This document shows positions 1 to 7,738 of a DNA stretch of 64,000 bases, piece by piece; positions within the stretch are counted from its first letter, which is position 1, and each line of letters starts with the position of its first letter. Origin of the DNA: CAWFGS01 sp963815535 (GTDB lineage: Bacteria > Pseudomonadota > Alphaproteobacteria > Sphingomonadales > Sphingomonadaceae); assembly GCA_963815535.1 (NCBI GenBank), contig CAWFGS010000005.1, forward strand, positions 33,497-97,496, in the 5' to 3' direction. The notes beneath the pieces were generated by a model that worked only from the letters and a program-made list of their open reading frames with translations, did not search any database and was not told the DNA's origin. Made by a program: the position numbers and the translations under genes.

Positions 1-1180
1 GCATCAGATTGCCGTCCCGCTCCACGAAACCGGCTGTGATCAATGCGGGCAGCACGTTCGACTGACCGACGATCGGCGTCACTTTCGCCATCGCATTCGC
101 GGACAGTTCGCCGTGTATCAACAATGCCTGCAACACCAGCAGCGTGGCTTGCGACAGGCCGCCGGGCGTGATCGTTTCATCCAGAGCCGCGACCCACAAG
201 GTTTCCGTGGCCGCGTCGATATCGCCCGACTGCCCGTCCTCATCCTTGCCCCCGGCGGCGGCGATATCCTCCGCATGTTCGCCGTTTTCGTCCAGCGGCA
301 GGTCGGAAAACAGACTGTCGCGCCACAGATGCCATGCCACCCACGGAATGCCCAGACTGTGTGCCGCCAGCCGCCGGAAATAGTCGCTTGGCGCGGCATC
401 GTCGCCGTTCTTGCCGAACACGGCGTCCCCGTTCTTGACGAAGCGGAAATCGATCGCCCGTGTGCCGTCGGCCTGCGTCAGTTGCGAAAACCACGCCTGC
501 AATCGAGCGGCATCGAATGGGGCGAAGGTCTGCGCGTCGGGCAGCAGCATATCGACCTCGACGGCCTTACGCAGAAACGACCAGGCCCAACTGTTGCAGC
601 CGATCAGGCAAGGGCGATCGTTGGCTTCTATCGCCGCCAGCAGGGCCCGCACCAGAACCAGCCCGTTTGCGTGGCGCAGAAACCAGTTTTCCAGATTCGG
701 GATCACCAGCACGCCGTCGCCAGCGAGATCGGGCAGACTGCCGATGACGGGGCTGGACAGTTTTTCGCGGTCGGGCGCATCCAAGATGGCATAGCCGCGC
801 TGCCGTGCGAAACCGGCGACCACGCTGTTCCGATCGCAGGGCGGGGTGACGATCGTCTTGACGCCGACCTTGCCGTCGCCGGCCAACCAGTCATCGACCA
901 TGATGCCCAGTTCCGCCAGCACCGGTCCGCAGGCGGGCGGGGCCGCCACCGCATCCAGCCGGTCGCGCGTTATGCGGCGCAGTTTGTCCTTGGTGATGAA
1001 GGGGGCATCGTCATCCTTGCGAACCATGGCCAGCGCGCGCGCATAGAACCGGCGCACGGTTTCTTCGGCGGGCATGGACGGCCATTCGTACTGACCCAGC
1101 TTTTGCATCGGACGGCGTTCGTCACCGATGCCGTCCGTGCCATCCGGCCCGTCAATCGTGCCGGATTTACCCCCTTGCAT
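1..1180 (-). CDS. uncharacterised protein with C-terminal winged-helix-like region, 3' end beyond window
   Basis: An open frame of about 393 codons starts at the ATG at 1178-1180 and runs off the left edge without a stop. I do not recognise a named family. Around residues 155-165 there is a hydrophobic stretch ending in a strand-like motif (VLVIPNLENWF), followed near residue 190 by LIGCNSWAWSFL. This spacing resembles a Walker-B/sensor part of a P-loop-like fold, but I see no clear Walker A. The visible C-terminal part (SQATLLVLQALLIHGELSA and onward) looks like a winged-helix DNA-binding region. High-GC codon use matches the neighbours. The next gene upstream, msrA, is on the same strand 23 bases away, so the two may be cotranscribed. 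Function unknown. Confidence 0.7.
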   Translation of the reverse strand, partial: MQGGKSGTIDGPDGTDGIGDERRPMQKLGQYEWPSMPAEETVRRFYARALAMVRKDDDAPFITKDKLRRITRDRLDAVAAPPACGPVLAELGIMVDDWLAGDGKVGVKTIVTPPCDRNSVVAGFARQRGYAILDAPDREKLSSPVIGSLPDLAGDGVLVIPNLENWFLRHANGLVLVRALLAAIEANDRPCLIGCNSWAWSFLRKAVEVDMLLPDAQTFAPFDAARLQAWFSQLTQADGTRAIDFRFVKNGDAVFGKNGDDAAPSDYFRRLAAHSLGIPWVAWHLWRDSLFSDLPLDENGEHAEDIAAAGGKDEDGQSGDIDAATETLWVAALDETITPGGLSQATLLVLQALLIHGELSANAMAKVTPIVGQSNVLPALITAGFVERDGNLM

Positions 1181-1202
1181 GTTCACCCTATATTGACCCC
1201 GT

Positions 1203-1742
1203 TCACCCCTGTTTTACCTTGTTTTGGAAGCTTTTGCGAAGTTTCAGCAATTTGGGCGGGATGGTCGCCTGGCAATAGGGATTGCGCTGCCCCTCTCCGT
1301 CCCAATATTCCTGATGGTAATCTTCCGCCGGATACCACTGGGTCGCGTCCTCGACCGTGGTGACGACCTTGCCCGCATGATCGTCGTTCGCGCGCGCGAT
1401 CGCAGCCTGAGCGGCCTCTCGCTGATCGGCGTCGAGCGGGAATATGGCGGATCGGTACTGCGTGCCGACATCGCCGCCCTGCCGGTTCAACTGGGTCGGA
1501 TCGTGCGTGCCCAGAAACACGTCGTAGATCTCGGCCAGGCCGATCGTATCGGTATCGAACGTCACGCGGATACCTTCCGCATGGCCGGTCTTGCCGCTGC
1601 ATACCTGTTTGTAAGTGGGATCGGGCACATTGCCCCCGATATAGCCGCTTTCCACCTCGGTCACCCCGATCACGTCGCGAAAGACGGCTTCCGTGCACCA
1701 GAAGCAGCCGCCTGCGATGATTGCCTGTTCGTTCTGCGCCAT
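1203..1742 (-). CDS. msrA: peptide-methionine (S)-S-oxide reductase MsrA
   Basis: The 179-residue protein has the usual MsrA length. The catalytic motif GGCFWCTEAVF lies at residues 11-21 and contains the active-site cysteine. It is followed by the conserved GYIGG, HAEGIRVTFD, HDPTQLNRQGGDVGTQYRS and YHQEYW blocks. It reduces the S-epimer of methionine sulfoxide in proteins, using thioredoxin, and has no signal peptide, so it acts in the cytoplasm. The start (MAQNEQAIIAG) is chosen because the family begins just before the catalytic loop. The same frame stays open upstream, antisense to the neighbouring methyltransferase, but that extension is not coding. The gene is transcribed divergently from the methyltransferase. 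Confidence 0.95.
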   Translation of the reverse strand: MAQNEQAIIAGGCFWCTEAVFRDVIGVTEVESGYIGGNVPDPTYKQVCSGKTGHAEGIRVTFDTDTIGLAEIYDVFLGTHDPTQLNRQGGDVGTQYRSAIFPLDADQREAAQAAIARANDDHAGKVVTTVEDATQWYPAEDYHQEYWDGEGQRNPYCQATIPPKLLKLRKSFQNKVKQG

Positions 1743-1859
1743 GCTGTCGTCGTTCCTTTGCTGCGTTGCCCAACAGATAGGGGGCGGATGGCCACTTGTC
1801 ATCGGGCGGTGTGGCCCTAGAATGCGATGCAACCTTGCAACAGACGGGACCACCGAACC

Positions 1860-2735
1860 ATGCGCCATATTATGACCGCCGCCGCCAGCCTGACAGCAAT
1901 TGCCCTGACCGGACCTGCCATCGCGCAGGATCGAAACGGGGCAGCCGCCGAAACGGCCGCTCGCGCGCAGGCAAATTCGACAGCCGTAATGACGCGGGTG
2001 CTGGCCGATGCCCGCCGCGACGATGACAAGGCGCGCGACCAATATCGCCATCCCGCCGAAACGCTGGCGTTCTTCCAGGTCGGCCCGAACCAGACCGTGG
2101 TCGAATACGGCCCGGGCGGCGGCTGGTACACCCGCGTGCTCGCACCCTATCTTGCCGATAACGGCCGCTATCTGGCAGTCAACGGCGACACCGGCACGCG
2201 CACGTACAACGATGCCGCGCAGGAAGAACGCGCGAAGAGCTGGCCCATGCGTTTCCCTGCCGCAGCCGCCGAATGGACCGGCCTGGATGCCGCGACCCTG
2301 ACCGCATTCGAAAGCGACGAAGCGCCGGACGATCTGAAAGGCCAGATCGACCGCGTGCTGATCTTCCGTTCCCTGCACGGCATGATGAACGCCAACACCG
2401 CCGATTCCGAACTGCGTGCGATCCACGCGATGTTGAAAGACGATGGCATGGTCGGCGTGGTGCAGCACCGGGCGAAGGCGGACCAGCCCTATTCCATGAC
2501 CAACGGTTCGCGCGGCTATCTGCGTGAAAGCGATGTCGTGAACCTGTTCGCATTGCATGGTTTCGAACTGGCCGACAGCTCCGATGTCAACGCCAACCCA
2601 GCCGATACCGCCGATTGGGACGGGGGCGTGTGGACCCTGCCGCCGGTGCTGCGTTACGGCGATGTCGATCGCGCCAGATATGTCGGCATCGGCGAAACCG
2701 ACCGGATGACCTTGCTGTTCCGCAAACGCAGCTAA
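1860..2735 (+). CDS. exported class I SAM-dependent methyltransferase-like protein
   Basis: The 291-residue protein begins with a signal peptide (about residues 1-22, cleavage near GPAIAQ). It then carries a Rossmann-type methyltransferase core: VVEYGPGGGWYTRVLAPYL is motif I, and DRVLIFRSLHGMM occupies the position of motif IV. It belongs to a group of predicted periplasmic methyltransferase-fold proteins that are common in proteobacteria and lack a known substrate. The ATG at 1860 is preferred over an in-frame ATG 33 bases upstream because it places the signal peptide at the N-terminus. It ends 13 bases before the amidase gene, so the two could form one transcript. Catalytic activity in the periplasm, where SAM is not expected, is unproven. 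Confidence 0.82.
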   Translation: MRHIMTAAASLTAIALTGPAIAQDRNGAAAETAARAQANSTAVMTRVLADARRDDDKARDQYRHPAETLAFFQVGPNQTVVEYGPGGGWYTRVLAPYLADNGRYLAVNGDTGTRTYNDAAQEERAKSWPMRFPAAAAEWTGLDAATLTAFESDEAPDDLKGQIDRVLIFRSLHGMMNANTADSELRAIHAMLKDDGMVGVVQHRAKADQPYSMTNGSRGYLRESDVVNLFALHGFELADSSDVNANPADTADWDGGVWTLPPVLRYGDVDRARYVGIGETDRMTLLFRKRS

Positions 2736-2748
2736 GCCGCACTTCGTA

Positions 2749-3648
2749 ATGACCGCAATCACCGTCGCCGCGCTGCAATTGCCCCTGGGCGCCAGCGCGG
2801 CGGCGGACAATATCGATGCCGTCGAATATTTGGTGGTAGAGGCGGCAGGCCATGGCGCGCAGATCGTCCTGCCGCCCGAATTGTTCAGCGGGCCGTATTT
2901 CTGCCGGGAAGAGGACGAGGCGCTGTTTGCCGCCGCCAGTCCGGTGGGCGATCATCCATCCGTGCGCGCCATGCGAAAATTGGCGAAACGCCTGAACATA
3001 GCCATCCCCACCAGCTTCTTCGAACGCGACGGCCACCATTACTACAACTCGCTGGCCATGATCGGCGCGGATGGAGAGGTCGCAGGCGTCTATCGCAAAA
3101 GCCACATTCCCGACGGGCCGGGTTACGAGGAAAAATTCTATTTCCGCCCCGGCAATGGCGGGTTCAAGGTGTGGGACGTGCCGTATGGTGCGGCGAATAA
3201 TGGCGGAAATGACGGCGGAAATGAAGGCGGCGTCGCGCGCATCGGCGTGGGTATCTGCTGGGATCAATGGTATCCCGAATCCGCCCGCGTCATGGCGTTG
3301 ATGGGGGCAGAGCTGCTGTTCTATCCAACGGCCATCGGCTCCGAACCCTATGATGCGGAATTCGACACCAGCCGCATGTGGCGCCGCGCGATGCAGGGGC
3401 ACGCAGTGTCGAACTGCATGCCCGTAATCGCGGCAAACCGGATCGGGGCCGAAGGGGATCAGACCTTCTATGGCCACAGTTTCATCACCAACGAATGGGG
3501 CGACCTGGTGGCTGAATTCGGCGCTGGCGAGGAAGGCGTGCTGGTCGCCACGCTCGATCTGGCACTGGCGGCGAAGCACCGGGCGGGCATGGGTTTTTTC
3601 CGCGACCGCCGCCCGGACTTGTATGGCCGCATCTGTCAGGATGTGTAA
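2749..3648 (+). CDS. aguB: N-carbamoylputrescine amidase (nitrilase superfamily)
   Basis: The 299-residue carbon-nitrogen hydrolase has the full catalytic set: Glu in LPPELFSG (about residue 44), Lys in YRKSHIPDG and Cys in GVGICWDQWYPE. The IPDGPGYEEKFYF block is characteristic of AguB, which hydrolyses N-carbamoylputrescine to putrescine, CO2 and ammonia in the agmatine route of polyamine synthesis. No agmatine deiminase gene is adjacent. An unusual Asn/Gly-rich insertion lies just before the catalytic cysteine strand (near residues 145-160) and is encoded by a short degenerate DNA repeat. The family otherwise has no gap there. It follows the methyltransferase closely and precedes folK by 19 bases. 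Confidence 0.92.
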   Translation: MTAITVAALQLPLGASAAADNIDAVEYLVVEAAGHGAQIVLPPELFSGPYFCREEDEALFAAASPVGDHPSVRAMRKLAKRLNIAIPTSFFERDGHHYYNSLAMIGADGEVAGVYRKSHIPDGPGYEEKFYFRPGNGGFKVWDVPYGAANNGGNDGGNEGGVARIGVGICWDQWYPESARVMALMGAELLFYPTAIGSEPYDAEFDTSRMWRRAMQGHAVSNCMPVIAANRIGAEGDQTFYGHSFITNEWGDLVAEFGAGEEGVLVATLDLALAAKHRAGMGFFRDRRPDLYGRICQDV

Positions 3649-3667
3649 CGACTGGGATGTGTAGCGG

Positions 3668-4174
3668 TTGGAACGCTATCTGATCGCCCTTGGCTCCAAC
3701 CGGCGGCATGGCGTCTATGGCCCGCCTCGCGCGGTTGTGGAACGCGCGCTGATGGACTTGCAGGCCCGAAAGATCGCGGTGGTCGCACGATCCGCGATTT
3801 GCACGACCGCGCCATTGGGGCCGTCGATACGCCGCTATGCCAATGCGGCAGCCATCGTCGAAACGACGCTGCAACCATGGCCGTTGCTCGATACGTTAAA
3901 AGACATCGAACGCGATTTCGGACGACGTGCAAGGGGCCGGCGCTGGACCGCCCGCGTCATCGATTGCGATATAATCCTGTGGAACGGCGGCCGGTTCGAT
4001 GCGCCCGACCTGACCGTCCCGCACCCCCAATTCCGCCACCGCGATTTCGTGCTGCGCCCAGCCAGCGAAATCGCCGGAAGCTGGCGCGATCCCGGCAGTG
4101 GCCTCACCATCGACCACCTCTTCGCGCGTTACAAGCGGGCGGTGCAAACGACAAAGACCGCCATCCACGGTTGA
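3668..4174 (+). CDS. folK: 2-amino-4-hydroxy-6-hydroxymethyldihydropteridine diphosphokinase
   Basis: The 168-residue protein transfers pyrophosphate from ATP to 6-hydroxymethyl-7,8-dihydropterin in folate synthesis. Diagnostic blocks are the N-terminal YLIALGSN, the ELGRxR-like segment here reading ERDFGRRARGRRW, the metal-binding DCDI (VIDCDIILWNGG) and the VPHPQFRHRDFVLRP signature. The start codon is TTG at 3668, which puts the first strand (ERYLIALGSN) at the N-terminus as in the family. No ATG is available in frame nearby. It lies 19 bases after aguB and just ahead of a tRNA-Lys gene. Confidence 0.93.
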   Translation: MERYLIALGSNRRHGVYGPPRAVVERALMDLQARKIAVVARSAICTTAPLGPSIRRYANAAAIVETTLQPWPLLDTLKDIERDFGRRARGRRWTARVIDCDIILWNGGRFDAPDLTVPHPQFRHRDFVLRPASEIAGSWRDPGSGLTIDHLFARYKRAVQTTKTAIHG

Positions 4175-4213
4175 CCCAGCCCCGCCACATCCCTAAGCGA
4201 ACCGCCGGTGGAT

Positions 4214-4289
4214 GGGCCCTTAGCTCAGTTGGTAGAGCAACTGACTTTTAATCAGTAGGTCGCTGGTTCGAACCCAGCAGGGCTCACCA
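4214..4289 (+). tRNA. tRNA-Lys (anticodon TTT)
   Basis: A 76-base cloverleaf with encoded CCA. The acceptor arms GGGCCCT and AGGGCTC pair with one G-U. The D-arm has AGCTCAGTTGGTAGAGC, the anticodon loop is CTTTTAA with anticodon TTT, and the T-arm carries GGTTCGAACCC. Confidence 0.97.
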
Positions 4290-4316
4290 CCGGATCGCGA
4301 TTCGCTGCGACCGCTT

Positions 4317-5030
4317 CTATTTATCCAAATGCCGGGCGAAAGCGACGAAGCCGCTAATCAGGAACGGCACCAGCACCAGCGACAAAACCACTTTTGCCAG
4401 CATCTGGCCCGCCAGCAGCGAACCGATCGGAAATTCGCCATAGAAGGCGAGCGTGACGAAGATCAGCGTGTCGATCGCCTGGCTCAATGCAGAGGCGATC
4501 GCGCCGCGTACCATCAGGCCGACCGTGCTGCCTTCGTTTGCACCGTTGCCGTCCCCGCCGCGCAATTTATCGAAAATCCAGATGTTCAGGAACAGCGAGA
4601 CGCCGTAGGCGACCGGCCCCGCCATCATGATCCGCGGCGTCTGGCTCAACACCGTTTCGAAAGCGGCGATGTTTTCGGCCGGCATCTGCGCGGATGGCGG
4701 CAGACCAAGCACCAGCAGTACCAGCGCGGCGGAAAGTGCCAGCGGTACGAAGCCCCACAACACCATTTTCTGCGCCGTCGCCTGACCGTATAATTGCGCG
4801 ATGGTGCTCGATAACACCACCAGCATCAGGAACGCGAAAATCCCGGCTTCGACCGCAAGTGGACCCAGCGCGACTTGCTTGAACCCCAGCACGCCCGCAA
4901 TCACGGTCATTCCGCCATACAAAAGCGTATAGACGAACAGCGCGCGCGGCATGGCCGGGGTGGGGGCCGGGCCGGGGGCCGGAGTGGCGGCCGCAGAGGT
5001 CTGGGATGCAGGATCGGAAACGACTGTCAT
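4317..5030 (-). CDS. yhhQ: queuosine precursor transporter (YhhQ/VUT family)
   Basis: The 237-residue integral membrane protein has about six hydrophobic helices after a Pro/Ala-rich N-terminal leader of some 28 residues. The family signature includes an acidic, polar region around FETVLSQTPRIMMAGPVAYG, then ASALSQAIDTLIFVTLAFYGE in the second half. YhhQ proteins import queuosine precursors (preQ0/preQ1) for tRNA modification. The long Pro-rich N-terminus is not part of the family core, so a start further in cannot be excluded. It is convergent with the tRNA-Lys gene and divergent from the nucleoside transporter. Confidence 0.9.
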   Translation of the reverse strand: MTVVSDPASQTSAAATPAPGPAPTPAMPRALFVYTLLYGGMTVIAGVLGFKQVALGPLAVEAGIFAFLMLVVLSSTIAQLYGQATAQKMVLWGFVPLALSAALVLLVLGLPPSAQMPAENIAAFETVLSQTPRIMMAGPVAYGVSLFLNIWIFDKLRGGDGNGANEGSTVGLMVRGAIASALSQAIDTLIFVTLAFYGEFPIGSLLAGQMLAKVVLSLVLVPFLISGFVAFARHLDK

Positions 5031-5169
5031 TCCCGACCGCTAATCCCAATCTGTGCAAAAGGGAAGGCAGCGGACATTGCGGCGATACGCCCCTATCGTT
5101 TGACGAAAAGCGCACAACAGGCGAAGGCGCTTGGCTGTATCGCCCGACGGGCGCAACGCAGGAAACGAT

Positions 5170-6459
5170 ATGCCGCCCATCCTATCCAGCCTGATCGGTA
5201 TCGTGGCGATATTGCTGATCGCGTTTCTGCTTTCCACCGGCAAAACGCGCATTCGCCCGCGCGTGGTGCTGTCGGCATTCGCGCTGCAGGCGGCGCTGGC
5301 GTTCCTGGTCCTCCGCACACCGTGGGGGCGATCGGCCATTCGCGCGATGTCGGACGGGGTGGCGGCGCTGTTGTCCTATGCCAATGCGGGCACGGCGTTT
5401 CTGTTCGGGGCGGACAATCCGCTTGCCAATACGTTCGCTTTGGGCGCTCTACCCGTGATCGTGTTCTTCGCATCGCTGGTGGCGATATTCTACCACTTGG
5501 GAATTATGCAGCGCGTGGTGCGCTGGGTCGGCGGGGCGATCGGATGGATGACGGGGATCAGCAAAGTGGAATCGCTGGGCGCGGCCGCGAATATCTTCGT
5601 CGGACAATCCGAAAGCCCGCTGGTCGTGCGCCCCTACCTCGCGGCATTGCCGCCATCGCAACTGTTCACTTTGATGACGGTGGGCATGGCGGGCGTGGCG
5701 GGTACGATCCTGGCCGCCTATGCCGGGCTGCTCGGTTCCGATTATCTGCCGTTCCTGCTGGCGGCGGCGTTTATGTCCGCGCCGGGCGGTATCCTGATGG
5801 CGAAGATCATCATGCCCGACGACGGCATTTTGATAACCGACCCCGATGCGCGCACTTTGCCAGATGGCGACGTTTCCGACAGTGTTCCGGGCGAGGAGCC
5901 GGTCGAAATGGCGGAAACGTTCGAAGCGGGGACGAAACCCGCCAATGTGATCGAGGCGGCGGCGCAGGGCGCACAGACGGGCGTAAAGCTGGCGGTGGCG
6001 GTCGGCGCAATGGTGCTGGCCTTCGTCGCGCTGGTGGCGATGGCGAACGGATTGCTGGGCGCGGCGGGCGGCCTGGTCGGCTATCCCGATGTGTCGTTCG
6101 AGGGGTTGTTGGGCGTCGTGTTTGCGCCGGTCATGTTCCTGATCGGCGTACCGTGGGCCGAATCGGGTGTGGCGGGCGGCCTGTTCGGGACCAAGATCGT
6201 GCTCAACGAATTCGTCGCCTTCATTCAGTTGGGCGCGGTGGAGGCGAGCGAGTTGTCCGAACGCAGCCGGGGAATCGTGACGTTCGCCCTGTGCGGCTTT
6301 GCCAATTTCAGTTCGATCGCGATCCAGATGGCGGTGACGGGCGGTCTCGCGCCGAACCAGCGTCCGGTCATCGCCCGGCTGGGCCTGCGTGCACTGGCGG
6401 CGGGCAGCCTGGCCAATTTGATGAGCGCGGCACTGGCGGGGCTGTTCCTGCCGTATTAG
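5170..6459 (+). CDS. concentrative nucleoside transporter, NupC/CNT family
   Basis: The protein of about 429 residues has many membrane helices. CNT landmarks are GISKVESLGAAANIFVGQSESPLVVRPYL in the middle, the gate region after it, and FGTKIVLNEFVAFIQL with LCGFANFSSIAIQMA near the C-terminus. These proteins couple nucleoside uptake to an H+ or Na+ gradient. The ATG at 5170 (MPPILSSLIGIVAILL) is chosen because the frame upstream encodes a hydrophilic stretch not seen in the family. It lies 10 bases before the oxygenase gene on the same strand. Confidence 0.93.
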   Translation: MPPILSSLIGIVAILLIAFLLSTGKTRIRPRVVLSAFALQAALAFLVLRTPWGRSAIRAMSDGVAALLSYANAGTAFLFGADNPLANTFALGALPVIVFFASLVAIFYHLGIMQRVVRWVGGAIGWMTGISKVESLGAAANIFVGQSESPLVVRPYLAALPPSQLFTLMTVGMAGVAGTILAAYAGLLGSDYLPFLLAAAFMSAPGGILMAKIIMPDDGILITDPDARTLPDGDVSDSVPGEEPVEMAETFEAGTKPANVIEAAAQGAQTGVKLAVAVGAMVLAFVALVAMANGLLGAAGGLVGYPDVSFEGLLGVVFAPVMFLIGVPWAESGVAGGLFGTKIVLNEFVAFIQLGAVEASELSERSRGIVTFALCGFANFSSIAIQMAVTGGLAPNQRPVIARLGLRALAAGSLANLMSAALAGLFLPY

Positions 6460-6469
6460 AACGATTCCC

Positions 6470-7405
6470 ATGTCCCACAGAACCCCCGCAATAGCTTCCG
6501 TCTCCCTTGGCCAGCCTTTGGCCGATATCAGCCATGCCTTGGGCGCGAGCTTCGCCGAATTCGGCTTCGCCATCGTCCGCGATCACGGCATTCCGGCCGA
6601 TCTCATCGCGCGGGCGGAAGCAATGGCGAAGGGGTTTTTCGCACTGCCGGACGATGTGAAGCGGCGATATCATCGGCCGGGCGGCGGCGGCGCGCGCGGC
6701 TACACTCCGTTCGGCACGGAGAAGGCGAAGGATGCGCGAGTCCACGATCTGAAAGAGTTCTGGCATGTCGGGCGCGATCTGCCGCCGGGGCATGCATTGG
6801 CGCCTTTCATGGCGGCGAATGTCTGGCCCGATGAAATACCCGAATTTCGCGATACGTTTATGCAGCTTTACAATGCATTCGACGTGGCAGGCGCACGCGT
6901 GCTGGAGGCGGTGGCCCTGCATCTGGGGCTGGATCGCGACTTCTTCGGCCCCACTGTGGCCGATGGCAATTCGGTCATGCGGCTGCTGCGTTACCCCGCG
7001 CTGGAGGGGGCGGAGGCCAATGGTGCCATTCGCGCAGCAGCGCATGGCGATATCAACACCATCACCTTGCTGTTGGGCGCAGAGGAAGCCGGGCTGGAAC
7101 TGCTGACGCGCGAGGGTGACTGGCTTGCGATCGATCCGCCGGTCGGTTCCGTCGTCGTCAATATCGGCGACATGCTGGAACGGCTGACCAACGGGCGCTT
7201 GCGCTCCACGGTCCACCGCGTGGTCAATCCATCCGGGGCGGCGGCGCATCGCGCGCGGTATTCGATGCCGTTCTTCCTGCATTTCCGCCCGGACTATCTG
7301 ATCGAGACTTTGCCAACATGCGTGGAGGACGGCGACACGACGCCCGAGCCCATTCTAGCGCATGATTTTCTGATGCAGCGGCTGCGCGAAATCGGGCTCG
7401 CCTGA
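6470..7405 (+). CDS. 2-oxoglutarate/Fe(II)-dependent oxygenase, isopenicillin N synthase family
   Basis: The 311-residue protein has an N-terminal DIOX_N-type region (GFAIVRDHGIPADLI) and a C-terminal jelly-roll core. The Fe(II) ligands are visible as H-x-D in AAHGDINTITLL (about residues 184-186) and the distal His in RSTVHRVVNP. The 2-oxoglutarate-binding Arg follows in RARYSMPFF. Enzymes of this family hydroxylate, desaturate or cyclise small molecules. The substrate cannot be read from the sequence. It follows the nucleoside transporter by 10 bases, so a link to nucleoside or purine catabolism is possible but only inferred. Confidence 0.88.
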   Translation: MSHRTPAIASVSLGQPLADISHALGASFAEFGFAIVRDHGIPADLIARAEAMAKGFFALPDDVKRRYHRPGGGGARGYTPFGTEKAKDARVHDLKEFWHVGRDLPPGHALAPFMAANVWPDEIPEFRDTFMQLYNAFDVAGARVLEAVALHLGLDRDFFGPTVADGNSVMRLLRYPALEGAEANGAIRAAAHGDINTITLLLGAEEAGLELLTREGDWLAIDPPVGSVVVNIGDMLERLTNGRLRSTVHRVVNPSGAAAHRARYSMPFFLHFRPDYLIETLPTCVEDGDTTPEPILAHDFLMQRLREIGLA

Positions 7406-7485
7406 ACGCGTATCGGGTGGAAGCGATTCGGTTCCTGTAAAACGCCGCGACGTTCGGCTTTAATCCACAGACGGTGATTGTCCCA

Positions 7486-7506
7486 TGTTGTTGCATTGCA
7501 GCAACA
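7486..7506. promoter_or_regulatory. near-palindromic dyad in the 333-base gap before the TonB receptor
   Basis: The stretch between 7406 and 7738 holds no gene. Within it a 21-base dyad (arms TGTTGTTGCA and TTGCAGCAACA, one mismatch) sits about 230 bases before the receptor start. It could be an operator for a helix-turn-helix regulator. No regulator gene is adjacent, so this is only a structural observation. Confidence 0.3.
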
Positions 7507-7738
7507 CCGCTGTAACCAACTGAATCTTCAACATTAAACTCTGACTTATCACGGTCCGCTCGGTTTGCCTCGGTCGTTGTCATAACCGTGCAATAATCCG
7601 CGCCCTTGGAGCATGACAGGCACGCTGGCAGGGGGCCTCCCGACGTCGGCCCCATTATCGGCGTGCAACGATTATGTGACCCGTTCTTACCGATAAACCG
7701 TACCGACCCCGTATCTGCTGCGAAGGAAACCGCTCGCG

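Noticed and set aside
1743..2810. Upstream in-frame extension of MsrA by about 350 codons
   Set aside because: The extension is antisense to the methyltransferase, and MsrA begins naturally at MAQNEQ; the longer form is an accidental open frame.
5031..5169. Possible preQ1 riboswitch before yhhQ
   Set aside because: The gap shows no recognisable preQ1 aptamer core or pseudoknot by eye.
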